A stretch of 64,000 nucleotides of DNA from NCBI GenBank assembly GCA_016801845.1, contig CM028931.1:17054805-17118804 (forward strand), read 5' to 3'. The position numbers were made by a program, and so were the translations under genes. Positions within the stretch are counted from its first letter, which is position 1; each line of letters starts with the position of its first letter. Shown here piece after piece: positions 46,650 to 57,879 of this stretch. The notes under the pieces were generated by a model. That model had not been told where the DNA came from, did not search any database, and saw only the letters and a program-made list of their open reading frames with translations. Source of the stretch: Polydactylus sextarius (Eukaryota > Chordata > Actinopteri > Polynemidae).

Positions 46650-47030
46650 ACGCCTCCTCCTCCTGGGTTTGATGTGTCTGTGGTGACATGGCAGGAAACT
46701 TTGTCTGAATCGTGCGACATCTGAGCCAATCACATCGTCTCAGACGCATCGTTGAGCTTTAACCTCTGCTGATAAAAACAAACTTCTCCTCCAAGTAGGT
46801 GAAAGTTTACAGACTTGTTGCACTTCTTGAATTTATTTAGGCTCTGATTTTGTCAAACATTCATGTTTACGTTTAACGATCAATACGTGACCTCTGGGTT
46901 TACTCTAGATAACCCTCCTCTCTCTTTTGTTCTTTAAATTAACCCCAAACTCAAGACGCTCCCGATACGAAACAGTTGCCATCTTGGCTACGTTAGCGTA
47001 GCATAACAGATGTTTTGACTGCCGTTTTTT
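46650..47030. other. intergenic DNA after rph3a
   Basis: Ordinary, mostly non-repetitive sequence without a gene. Confidence 0.5.
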
Positions 47031-47580
47031 TTGGGATCTGCTTCAGCTAATTCGGCTGTTAGCTAACTCAGCTAGCATCAAACTAGCTGTGGTATCAAAG
47101 TTAGGTTTAGCTATTTCAGCTAACTTAGCTACTTTAACTAGCTTAGTTCGCTTAATCTATTTAGCTACGTCAGCTAACTCAACTAGCTATGCTAGTTAAT
47201 TTAAGCTATTTAGCTACCTCAGTTAACTGATTTTGTGATATCTCAGCTAACTTAGCTAATTTCGCTACTGTAACTAACTTAGCTTAAGCTAAGGTTAACT
47301 TAGCTTAGCTTAGGTTAAGCTAATTCAGCTAAGTTACTTCAGCTAACTTTGACGTTGACTATCTGAGCTATAGTAGTTAGCTTAATCTACTTAGCTACCT
47401 CCGCTAATTTAGCTACTTTAACTAACTTAGCTACATTAGTTAACATAATCTATTTAGCCACCTCAGCTCAACTTAGCTAATTTATCCAGCTATGCTAATT
47501 ATTTTAAGCTATGTAACTAGCTCAACTAACTTAGCTCCGTTAGCTAACTGAATCGATTTAGCGACACTACATCTCTTATT
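47030..47580. repeat. TTAGCTA/CAGCTAACT-word array
   Basis: Degenerate array of CTTAGCTAC, CAGCTAACTTAGC and TAATCTATTTAGC words between rph3a and the phospholipase gene. Confidence 0.8.
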
Positions 47581-48870
47581 TCCACCTGCTCTTCAACAGA
47601 TCATTGTGTTTTGTATTTTTATTTTAAATTTTCTTTTTGTCATCATTTAAAACCTTCTCCTTCGATCATGATCAAACGTCGTCCAACCAAAAACCAAAAC
47701 CTGATCTCCGTTTTGATCAGTGACCTTGTCATCCTAATTTTTATCTCCTCTCTTCCCTCCGGTCACTTCTTCCTGTCGGTGATGAACATGTCATGAAAAA
47801 TAATGATTAATAGGACGACAGCTGATGTTCCCTTCTGGCGTCTCTGAATAAACACAACAACGACACTTGTTTATTAAAAACGGAGGCGAATAATTGACGT
47901 CAACGTTGTTTTAAAAATGTTGACATGTTGCTTTTATTAGCATTAGCGCTAACTCAGTTTAGTGTGACCTTGGCCCACAGGCAGATAAACTAGATAGGTC
48001 AGGTGTTTTATTGATTCTTAGAGGAACAATAAAGTATGTAAATGATGCTAAAGGATGCTAACGATGCTAGCAACGACAACGCTAATGGGGCAACACATGT
48101 AGTTGTAGACTCAATAATAAAGATGGACGACATGAAGACAGATCCCTGTAATGTGATATTTGCCCCCTGGTGGCTACTGATCATAAGCTCAACCCTTAGG
48201 TTGGTGTTAGCATCTAGCTTTTATTAGCATTAGCAATAATTCAGTTAACTTGACATTATTTTACAGTGTAAAAACATTAAAAGAGTCTGAGCACCTGACG
48301 TGTTGATGCTCGCTGATCAAACACAAGCAATGTTTAATTAGTAACATCCAGGGTTTGCTAACACTGTTTCTGGTGTTTATGCTAAGCTAAGTTAGCAACA
48401 ACATTTCTTTCAATACCTGTAGGTTTAAGAAAGTCAGAGCAATAAAAACAAAAAGTACTTAAATGATGCTAACAATGCTAGCAACGACAATGCTGGATGA
48501 CTGCAGTCATCTAGCTAGCATAGCATCTAGCTTTTATCAGCATATTAGCAAATCAGAGTGAATAACAGAAACTATGTATGGAAACAATGCTAAAGGATGC
48601 TAACCATGCTAGTGATGACAGTGCTGGCTGACTGCAGTAGTGTTCGTAAGCTCCGCACTTAAGCTGGTGTTAGCATAGTTAGCATAGCATCTAGCTTTAA
48701 TTGGCATATTAGCAAATCAGCGAAACTAATGAAAACTTTGTATGAAAACAACACTAAAGGATGCTAACACCACTAGCAGTGAAAATGCTAATGGTCTGAT
48801 CAATTTGGTTTTAATGAGTTATTTTTTAAACAAACAGACTTGTGATTGATCGATGACGCTGCTCCACTTC
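47580..48870. repeat. intergenic DNA with larger repeated GATGCTAA units
   Basis: From about 48030 to 48800, three or four diverged units of roughly 170-300 bases share AAAGGATGCTAAC, ATGCTAGCAACGACAA and TAGCATCTAGCTTTTAT. The part at 47580-47930 is unremarkable. Confidence 0.55.
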
Positions 48871-49059
48871 CTGTCCGGACTCGTATGTTTTGATATTTGA
48901 TTCTTTTATCGGAGGAAGTGGAAGTTTTTTGTTTATTTGTTTATTTCTGAGTCTAGTTTCCAGTCTGAGCCTCCATCTCTCTCTGTGATCTATCAATCAA
49001 TAACCATTGATCACTGCCCCTGTTATCAATATGAGTCACATTCTCACATTGATAAACGT

Positions 49060-49266
49060 GTGTGTGTGTGTGTGTGTTGGTCAATATGTGTCACGGTCAC
49101 TGTAGGTGGCCGTTTGACAGGTCACGTGACTCAGGCTGATTTTGATGTCGCGCGCCTCCGCCTCCTCCTCCTCCTCCTCTGATTTAAAAACCGACCTGGG
49201 GTCTGTGAACTTGTCACTTTCTCCTCAGTGATCCGGATCAATCATTGTATCTGAAGGTCAAACGTC
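49060..49266 (+). promoter_or_regulatory. candidate promoter of the PLA2G3-type gene
   Basis: A (GT)n at 49059-49077 and a (CTC)n at 49160-49179 precede GATTTAAAAAC at 49181-49191. That TATA-like sequence lies about 80 bases upstream of the start codon. A short 5' UTR beginning near 49210-49220 would fit. Confidence 0.35.
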
Positions 49267-52200
49267 ATGACGCGCGTCGCTCGTGCCCTCCTGGTCGTCC
49301 TCTCCTCGTGCCTCTTCAGCTCCGCAGCAGCTGACGCGTCGTTTCTTTGCGTTTGGACCAAAGTTTTACCACAAGAAGAAGGAGGAGAGGTGCATTATAG
49401 TTTCCTGCGGCGCGAATCCGGATCCGCATCCGTGCGTCTTTATCACAGCTCGTGGTCCAGGGAGCGCGCTCTGCTCGGATGCGCGTGGAGCGACGACGCG
49501 TCTGTGACCCAGAATTACGCGTCTCTGTGTCTGGAGCGGCCGCGGGACTTCACCGACAACATCAGCCCGGAGGACGGCGGGTTCGACCTGACGTCCGTGT
49601 TCGGAGGATCCGAGGACCGGTGCGTCTCCGTGGACCCGGTGAGGAGCGTGGAGAGGTCAGAGGTCAGGGGTCACCAGCGCGTGAAGCGCGGGTTCATCGT
49701 ACCAGGGACTCTGTGGTGCGGCGCCGGAAACAAGGCGCTGTCATACTCAGATCTGGGTACGTTTGATTCACGTTTATCTTTTTGACATTTTCTGGTGAAA
49801 TTATGCTTCTGACGTCACAAAATAATCCACAGACGTCATAATGTATCGTTATATTCATTATTTATAAAAACCCAACAGAGAGAAACTAATGTCTTTGATG
49901 AAAGAGAAATATTTGTTGTGAAATATTGAAACATTTCATCTCATAGTGACTCCAACTCAAAGTGACTTTTCTGATATTTATATTTTTATTTATTCACATT
50001 AACATCAAATCAACTTGACAAACACTTTCTTTCCATCTTTCTGGCCACGTTTTTCAACTGTACATGTTTCTGCAACTGTTTCCATCCACTGGTTGTTTTT
50101 CTTCTGTTTTATCACAAATCTTGGGAATCGTCAAGAGATTCACAATGTTCGGTTTTTAAGTTATCCAAGAAAACTGACCCTCAACATCCACGAACCGGTG
50201 AACTGGTGAAGGCTAATTTTTTTTATTTCCAAAAGAAATTATTGTTAATTTAAACCTGTAAACTATTTATATAAAACATAGCTCATTAGCACTACTAGTG
50301 GTCAAAAAAAAGGCCAAACATCTTGTGTGCAAACAAGTGTTTGCTGCTTTTCTTTGGACCGACGGTTGGACAGAAACCAGCAACTCACGACCCAAATGTT
50401 GAGTTTAGAGGCTGAATTGATGCAGTTGCACCAAAAGGTACAAAGACTGACTGGATGACGGGTCAGGTAGGGGACAACCAGGTAAACGAGACTAGAACTG
50501 CACCGACAGGAAGACTCCCAAAGACCACTGGTGGATGTAAAGTGGCTCAAAAGCCAAAAAATCAAGCTGGGTGTCTCAGGTCTGGAGTCCTGCCCGGAGG
50601 CCTGACAGATGGCAGAACCTGCTCCTGTGGTTGTTGGCGAAGGCAAGACCCGTCTGGAGGTTGGCGGAAGTGGTTCTCCTGGGGTCGACAGTAAACCTAC
50701 CGAGGTCCTGACGCTAGACGAATGGGAGACTTAGTAGTTGTAGTCTTACAAATTCTTCAGTTAGCTTTGGTGTCACGGTCAAAGCTGCTGGGTCCAAAAC
50801 CTGCTGTTACATCTGGTGCTAGTAGGGACCAGGACTACCAGGTCCAGGACCCGAATGTACCTTGATTGATCGGTAAAATGCTTATCAAGATATCAAAGAT
50901 CTGGTTGTGGTCTGGCAGGTGTTTGGCATTTCTGAGTGAAAGTCTTTGGTTTGACTATGACATAGTTATAGTTTAGTAAAGTTTAACTAGGTGAAGGTTC
51001 TGGTTTGACTGGTGGGTTTTGGACTCTTGTTGGGGCAGTTGTCTAAGGGTCGTCCATGCTCCTGAAACTCTGCCAAGACTAATAAATTATCTGGTGACTG
51101 TTGTTCCCCCAAAACTGAGTCTTCATAAACACATTTTTGACTCTTTCAGGCGTTTTTTCGGACACGGACAGCTGCTGCCGCGAACACGACCAGTGTAAAC
51201 ACACCATCCTGTCCTTCCACTCGGAGTTCGGCGTCTTCAACAGCAACATCTTCACCATGTCTCACTGCGACTGTGACAACAAGTAGGAATTAACACCTGG
51301 AGAACGTTAGGTTGATGTTCAACTGATCTGTTGTTAATTGTGGAACTAAAATGTGACGTTACAGGTTTCGTTCTTGTCTGAAGAACGCCAACGACAGCAT
51401 CTCCAACGTAGTGGGCTACACCTTCTTCAACCTGCTGAAGATGCACTGCTTTGAGTTCTCCTACCGACTCCAGTGTACACAGAGGAACTGGTTTGGGATG
51501 TAAGTCAAGTAAAGGTCTAAACTGTAGCACAGATCGATGGATCGATGACAACAATTAAACAATTAAAATGTGTGTTTTTAATTGAAATATCTTGACAACC
51601 ATGGTTAAGATTGGGATGAAAATTGGTACACCCATTGATGTTCCCCTCAGGATGAACTGTACTGAGTTTGGTGACCCTCCTTATTATATAGCGCCACCAA
51701 CAGGTCAAAATCTGGGACCACCACATTTTTGTGATTTACGATCTAGTACCTTGAAACTACAATGACATTATCTTTGACGCTAGTTGGAGCTTCTAGTTAG
51801 CGCTAAACTGTTAAACAAACACTTATAGATAGAAACAACAATTCTGAGTTGGCGACAGTTTCAGTAGAAGATTTGCAGAGTTGTTGACGTCACTTTAGCT
51901 TGTTTAGAAAAGTCATTATTGGATTTAAAAACACCTGAACAAACTCAAAACCAACAAACAAAACTTAGCTCAAAGCTGCCATGTTGTATCTCAGAACAAC
52001 ATTACAGAGCTGTTGGTTCTACATGCTGAATATATTAGCTTAGCATCAAGGCAATGGGGGAAACAGCTGGTGGTGGATTTTAACCTCTGTTGTGTTTTTC
52101 AGGTGTAAAGAGACTAAAATGGCTCTTTACGCCGACGTCCATCCGCCCACGCTGTACGTGTTGCCCGATTCAGAGGAGGCCGCCATCGACTGCACCACCA

Positions 52201-55200
52201 TCAACACCACCACCATCAACACCATCAACACCACCAACACCATCAACACCATCAACAGCACCACCATCAACACCAGCACCACCATCAACAGCACTGCCAT
52301 CAACACCACCACCGCCATCAACAGCACCACCGCCATCAACAGCACCACCGCCATCAACACCACCACCATCAACACCACCACCACCATCAACAGCACCACC
52401 ATCAACAGCACCACCGCCATCAACACCACCACCACCATCAACAGCACCGCCATCAACACCACCACCACCGCCATCAACACCACCACCATCAACACCACCA
52501 CCACCATCAACAGCACTGCCATCAACAGCACCACCGCCATCAACACCACCACCACCATCAACAGCACTGCCATCAACAGCACCACCGCCATCACCACCAC
52601 CATCAACAGCACCACCACCATCAACAGCACTGCCATCAACAGCACCACCGCCATCAACACCACCACCATCAACAGCACCACCACCATCAACAGCACCACC
52701 GCCATCAACAGCACCGCCATCAACACCACCACCACTATCAACAGCACTAGTCCAGCAGAACCACTACAGACCAGCACATGGGACCCGAAGCTCTTCTCCA
52801 TCACCGCTGCCTCCACCGTCTCTACGCCACCTACAGGTTCACCATCGACCTCCATCACCTCAATCACCACCTTCACCACCGTCACCACTGTGGCTGAACC
52901 TGGAGGCTCAATACCAGAGAACTCTCTACTCAACAACAACCAAACTGAACAGCTGGACACTGATGAATCAGGTATTAAATTTCGTACATTTCGCTGCAGG
53001 ATTTTATTATTCTGTCTTTTTCTTTAATGTTTTTTCTCCTCCACAGATCTTCAGCCGTCATGTGACGTCTACAAGGATCTCGATGAATGCAGCCACATGA
53101 TTCTTCCTCAGCAGAGTAAATATGGACTCAGGAACCCAGAACCCAGGACGCTGTATCACTGCAACTGCACCACCAGGTAAGAAGTTAATAAACACAAGTC
53201 ACACTGATAATCGACAGTCAAAGAGGTGGCGACCGTTACATTTACCCTCCGCTGTAAACATTTCCAGAACATGTATGGACTCGGTGGTAATGGTGCACTC
53301 ACCTCCACTGTGTACTGAGGCCATGATGTTTCATAACACAAGTGGGCCACAAGTGAGCGTGCACATATACCCAGTCACAGTTATGTAAGACGTGTTTTAC
53401 GTCCTTGGATCATAATCTCGTGTTTGCATTTCTTCTTTTTTGGTGTTGGCGGTCGGTGCGTTGGCTGGATTTGTTATTTTTTTTTGCCAGCGCCAGTCGG
53501 ACTGACATTTGTTTTTTGTGTTGTCGTCCTCCCAGATTTTTCCAGACTTTGGTCAAACAGAGACGAGTGAGCGAAGTGCAGGTTCTTCTGCTCAGACACG
53601 TGTCTCCGTCTTGTTTCCTGCCGTCGGACTGTGCCGCCGGCGAAACGTGAGTATACGAAAAAAATTGTTAACGTCTTCAGTTAACTCAGAGACGAGTCTC
53701 CTATTGATGTTGGTTTTTTTCGTAAGTCATTGGTTTCATCGTAGTTAACGAAGTTCTGGACGATGTTCAGCCACAAATAAACTCGTCGCAAGAATACGAC
53801 AAACTACGAAGAATTCCCTGTTTACGTCCTGAGCGTTTTTTAAATTTTTTACGCTCTTTACAAACTTACGTTGCTAGCATGTTTATGTGTTCGTGTATTT
53901 ACGTCATCACTTGCGCTGCGATGAATCTTGGGATATGTGGACCGTCCCTAAAAGTGCTAAAAGACAAAGAGAAAAAAATAACGTCAAGAACGTAAATACA
54001 TGAAGGTTCTAAAAATGCTTGCGACAAGAATACGTAAAGTACGTAAACATGTGCCAGAGATAAATAAATCAGTAACGTAAATAAAAATGCTTGGGACCAG
54101 AACATGGAAAGTAAGAAAAAATGATAGTTAAGTAAATACGTAAAGTGTGTAAAGTACGTATAAGTATGTACACTGATGGGCCGTCCCTAAATGTTCTAGA
54201 CACGTTAAAACACAAACAGAAAAAATAACGTAAGTACGTAAAGTAATTAAAGTACGCAAGGTGTGTAAAGAAGTACGTAAATATGTGGGCCGTCCTTAAA
54301 TGTCCAAGAGACGTAAATAAATAAATAACATTAATACGTGAGAGATGTAAAAATGATAATAATGCAGATACATAAAGTAAGTAAAGCATGTAAAGAACAC
54401 AAATAAGTCCATAAATATGTGGGCGGTTCCTGAATATTCTTGCTCAACAGATATGTTACGTTGGTTGAAGTAATGTCCAGTTTAACGTCTTTTGTTTTCA
54501 CAACCAAATAGTTAACAATGAAAGTAAATGGGGCAGTCAGCCAAACGTATCTAAATTGTCATTTTTTAACCACTAATAAAGCTCAAAATATCACTTCACT
54601 TCAGCAGTAGCATGAATAGGGTCCCTACACATAAACTGAAGTTCTGATAACTTAGTAAGTGAACCAGAGTTTATTAAAAACACTGTTTTACAAGACTTAC
54701 CCAACGTCTGGTTTTATAACAACTGGTGATGAAGGTTGTTCCACATCAGCAGATTCAACATTTGACAGGTTGAAAAATGATGAATCTGCTGATCTGAAAC
54801 AACATGAAGCTTAATTAGCTTTATTTGGCTGGCTGCCCCATTTACTTTCATTGTTAACTATTTGGTTGTGAAAACAAAAGACGGTGAAACTCGATGTTAC
54901 TTCAACCAACACATCTCTCGAGGGGAATTTATGGTGTTTTCTTCAGAGTAAAGCTGCTTACGTTTTCCAGTCAAGAACAAACTCTTCAAACTTGTAGTTA
55001 AAGTAATTATAGTGTCACCAAACCAAACTTCTTCTTCTTTGGTGCTCAGCTGTGCGGCGGCGGCGGTCCTGGTGAGAGCTGAGCTGCCTCAGCTGGTCCA
55101 GAGGGTGGAGGGGTGGCGCCATCTACAGGCCGTGAAACTGAAGGTCAGGAGAGGGAAGCTGAAGCTTCAGAAACTGTGTCTGAGGATGAGACGACGGAAA

Positions 55201-55269
55201 CTGACGAATAAAACCAGGAAACTCAAGTCTGAGCGGAGAAATCAACCAAAGACGTCGCAGAGTCAATGA
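49267..55269 (+). CDS. pla2g3: group III secreted phospholipase A2 (PLA2G3 type)
   Basis: Secreted calcium-dependent lipase that cleaves the sn-2 acyl chain of phospholipids. It belongs to the vertebrate group III family, whose catalytic domain is of the bee-venom fold. Exons: 49267-49756, 51150-51282, 51365-51499, 52103-52971, 53047-53176, 53536-53646, 55050-55269. They total 2088 nt (695 residues; human about 509), all in phase. A signal peptide covers about residues 1-22. A furin-type RVKR (138-141) lies just before the catalytic domain, which opens GFIVPGTLWCGAGN (calcium loop). CCREHDQC carries His176-Asp177. The excess length is a repeat in exon 4 of roughly 185 residues based on INTT and INST, with about 31 N-glycosylation sequons. 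Exons 5-7 encode the Cys-containing C-terminal region, ending in a very basic tail. The frame of the repeat is fixed by exon 3 and exon 5 phase. Confidence 0.92.
49800..51140. other. intron 1 of the PLA2G3-type gene
   Basis: Mostly non-repetitive. The segment at 50300-51100 has higher GC content than the rest of the intron and open frames on both strands, but no similarity that I recognise. It may be an old insertion. Confidence 0.3.
51575..51735. mobile_element. fragment of a common teleost interspersed repeat
   Basis: The sequence runs ATATCTTGACAACCATGG, ATGAAAATTGGTACA, GAGTTTGGTGACCCTCC, ATAGCGCCACCAACAGGTCA. This order of phrases recurs widely in fish genomes as I remember them. It lies in intron 3 of the phospholipase gene. 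The repeat family name is not known to me. Confidence 0.5.
52190..52745 (+). repeat. pla2g3: coding repeat ATCAACACCACC / ATCAACAGCACC in PLA2G3 exon 4
   Basis: About 555 bases of 9-, 12- and 15-base units, all multiples of three. In the gene's frame they encode Ile-Asn-Thr/Ser-Thr/Ala-Thr blocks. All units keep the reading frame, so the array can expand or contract without frameshift. The +1 frame (Pro/Ser/Thr-rich) and one minus-strand frame (Val/Leu/Met-rich) also stay open but are shadows. Confidence 0.95.
53850..54425. repeat. ACGTAAATACGTAAAG-word array in PLA2G3 intron 6
   Basis: Degenerate copies of ACGTAAATACGTAAAGTA and GTGGGCCGTCCCTAAATG at about 120-base spacing (near 53938, 54178, 54288 and 54420). 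Three or four larger units are visible. Confidence 0.75.
54443..54921. mobile_element. foldback MITE, copy 2, in PLA2G3 intron 6
   Basis: Closely related to the element at 42819-43510. The left arm is nearly identical from TCAACAGATATGTTACG onward. The centre shares ACAACTGGTGATGAAGGTTG. The right arm is shorter: it lacks the inner part carrying CAGTTTATGTGTAGGGAC but keeps the outer CTGCCCCATTTACTTTCATT and ends near ACACATCTCTCGA. Confidence 0.85.
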
Positions 55270-56030
55270 TCACATGAGGAAACACGACTACAATATGAAT
55301 TTAACTTAATTTAACTGTTTGTCTCATATATTTTTAAAATTTGAAATTTTAAAAAAATTATTAAAACAAGCAAGAGCAAACTTTTAAATTTATATTCATG
55401 CAATTTTTATATTTATATATATTTTAAAATAAATATAGGAACATTAAGATAGCAAAACTTTACATATAACATATAATTAAATAGAATATAAATAAATAGA
55501 TGTAATTAATTAAATAGAATATATAATTTATTTAATATAATAATTATATTATATAATTCAATTAATATATATACACATATATTAAAGTTTCATTGTGGAA
55601 ACAGCAGCGTAAAATAACATTATTATTATTTTATTATTTGACAAAGCGTTTATTATTTGTTGTATGATATTATTTTATTATTTGTCATTTTTATTTGTTT
55701 TATTTTATTGATTATTTCATGATTCTCACAGTTGATTCTTGTGGTTACTAATGTTATAATTTATTCATTCATTAGCTCTTCATTTTATTTATTTTATAGT
55801 AATTTTTTTTGTCACGTCAGAGAAACAAAAACAAAACGTCCGTGGTTGTTGTGTTTGTAATTTGTAATATTTGTTGTAAAGATAATAAAAAAAACTTGTT
55901 TGTTTAAAAAATAAAATGTAAATATCTGTACATAAGTAACAAAATGTGAAACATTTGGTTTGTAAAGTGAAGAAAGAATAAAATACATAAAATTTTATAA
56001 AGTGAACTTATTGTTTTCCTACAAAAAAGT
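55270..56030. other. AT-rich 3' flank of the PLA2G3-type gene
   Basis: AT-rich DNA with several AATAAA hexamers. The first is at 55428-55433 and is a reasonable poly(A) signal for the phospholipase. No other gene was seen. Confidence 0.5.
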
Positions 56031-56039
56031 AGAAGAATG

Positions 56040-56260
56040 AAGCAGCTGTTAGCTAAAATTAGCTTAGCTTAGCATAAAGACTAGAAACAGCTACCTTGTT
56101 TTATCTTTACATCTCCCAAAAACTAAAACTAACTAAAAAAAGTGTTTTATTCCACTAGATATTATAATTACTGCTAATAAACTTAAATGTTCTAGCTAAT
56201 CTTGTTAGCTTATAGCTAGGCTAGCTGTTTCTAGTCTTTATGGTAAGCTAATTTGAGCTA
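56040..56260. repeat. inverted pair of teleost TATGCTAAGC motifs
   Basis: AGCTTAGCATAAAGACTAG (56062-56080) and CTAGTCTTTATGGTAAGCT (56230-56248) are reverse complements with one mismatch. They flank about 140 bases. Confidence 0.7.
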
Positions 56261-56359
56261 AATTAAGCTAACTACCTTCTGTTGGGAACAGTTTTAAAGT
56301 AAAATACATATTGTCTAAAGAGTAAACAATGTTTAAACAATAGATGTTTAATTATTTAT

Positions 56360-57360
56360 TGTTTTGTCTGTGTTTGTGGAGTTTTAGTGTCGTAATAACA
56401 GTTAAACAGCGCAGTTAGCTAGCTGTATTAGCTTAAAGATGGCCGACACACCCAAGATAGAAGCTAAACTGTTACCAGATCCAAGCGCCGCCATTTTGTT
56501 CTGGTTTTTCACGAATTTTATACTCAAACTTATCGGGAAAATGACAGAAACCTTCTTGTTTGGCATTTTATTTTGGTTCGTACCGTGTATAAACATGTAT
56601 ATTTTGGAAGAGGAAACAACATTTAGTCAGAAGAGGTTCAATTTGTCGGTGTTCGTTGGTTTTTAGTGTCGTTAAACATCGTTAGCTAGCTGTATTAGCT
56701 TGAAGATGGCGTACGCACCTAAGCTAGAAGCTACTGTTACGAGCACCGCCACTTTGAACCGGTTTCTTCAGATTTTTTAACGAAAAATGACAGTTTCTTC
56801 TTCGATATTTTAGTTTGGCCTTTGATGCTCCCAGTTTATTGTTTTGTCTGCGTTTGTGGAGTTTTAGTGTCGTAATAAGAGTTAGGTAGCACCGTTAGCT
56901 AGCTGTATTAGCTTAAAGATGGCGGACGCACCTAAGTTAGAGGCTAAACTGTTACGAGCGGCCGTCATTTTGAACGGGTTTCTCCCGATTTTTAAACTTT
57001 AAAAATGTCAGAAACCTTCTTGTTTGACGTTTGATTTTGGCCCGAACTGTTTGGAAAGCGACATATGCTGCTTCTGGGCAGCAGGAGGCGATGTAGACAT
57101 TTTGGCTCATCCTTTAAACCGAGCTACTTGTCGGCCATTTTTAAAAACAGTCGTTTGCTTCGTGTTAGCTTCGAGCTAGGGTAGCTGTTTTTAGCCTTTA
57201 TGCTAGGCTAAGCTAAGCTAAAATATTGGATTTCTTTTAAAGGTAAAGGGCGTTTTTGGAAGAGCGAACAACTTTTATTCGGTAGAGTTTTAATTTGTTT
57301 ATATAATATTGTTTTTTTTCGTGTGGTAATAACAGTTAAGTAGCACCGTTAGCTACTTTT
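56360..57360. repeat. diverged tandem units carrying AAGATGGCGGA-like sites
   Basis: Three copies share CGTTAGCTAGCTGTATTAGC, then AAGATGGC (56436, 56703, 56916), ACCTAAG-like words and a GAAACCTTCTTGTTTG word. A partial fourth copy lies at about 57330-57360. The spacings are 267 and 213 bases. AAGATGGCGGAC resembles the YY1 site. A 75-codon frame at 56439-56666 is open in one copy only. Confidence 0.7.
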
Positions 57361-57369
57361 TCATCCCTG

Positions 57370-57831
57370 CCGCCGCCGCCCCGCTGTAATGAATATCTGT
57401 CAGGTAACTCAACTCCTCTCTGATGTCATGGAGCTGTAATTGAAGCCTTCAGCTGGAGGAGGCTGCAGCCGTGGAGCCGACCGGATCCCCGCCTCTCACC
57501 GGACAAAAATTCCGCTAAGGCTGAAAAAAGAGGAGGAGAGGGGGGGCAGAAAGAGAGAGAGAAGCGGGGGGGAACATGGCGCACTTAGTCCGGATTAACT
57601 TCCCCGGAGAAAAAGTTTGGAGCTCCGCTTCCTAGCTAACGCACCACCACCGCCTCCTCCTCTTCCTCTTCCTCCGTTATCGATAAGTTTCCAGCGGACT
57701 GTGTTGGAGCAGCGTCGCGGAGCTTCGTGGAGTTTTGTCCCCGCTGTGGGACGTTTTTCCTCCGGCGGAGGATGAAAGTTTGGAGCCGCTGTCGCCGGAT
57801 TTAGCAGCGACAAGAGAGAAAGAAGAAGAAG
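57370..57831 (+). promoter_or_regulatory. promoter and 5' UTR of an unidentified downstream gene
   Basis: GC-rich, CpG-containing DNA with (GCC)n at 57368-57380 and long purine runs. An upstream open frame starts at 57576 and stops at 57635 (19 codons, MAHLVRINF...). The region leads into a donor at 57861/57862. Its character is that of a first exon. Confidence 0.45.
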
Positions 57832-57861
57832 ATGGAAAAGCAACGGACGAGGAAAGAAAAG
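57832..57861 (+). CDS. possible first coding exon of an unidentified gene
   Basis: ATG followed by nine codons (MEKQRTRKEK) and then a donor AAG|gtaatg in phase 0. The peptide is too short to identify. If real, the rest of the protein lies beyond 64000, because no further exon was recognised in the 6.1 kb that follows. The exon may instead be entirely 5' UTR. The gene lies just downstream of the phospholipase on the same strand. Confidence 0.3.
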
Positions 57862-57879
57862 GTAATGATTAACTCTTTT

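Noticed and set aside
49283..49766. Alternative frames in PLA2G3 exon 1 (74 and 104 codons)
   Set aside because: Shadows in GC-rich coding sequence. The frame from 49267 gives the signal peptide, RVKR and WCGAGN in order.
50302..50694. Frames on both strands in PLA2G3 intron 1
   Set aside because: No recognisable protein and no matching splice phases; described only as non-repetitive intron.
52127..52960. 277-codon minus-strand frame and 336-codon +1 frame
   Set aside because: Shadows of the PLA2G3 coding repeat. The gene's true frame is fixed by flanking exon phases and conserved residues.
56439..56666. 75-codon frame beginning MADTPK
   Set aside because: Open in only one of three diverged tandem copies and broken in the others, so it is unlikely to be a gene. 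The repeat itself is reported instead.
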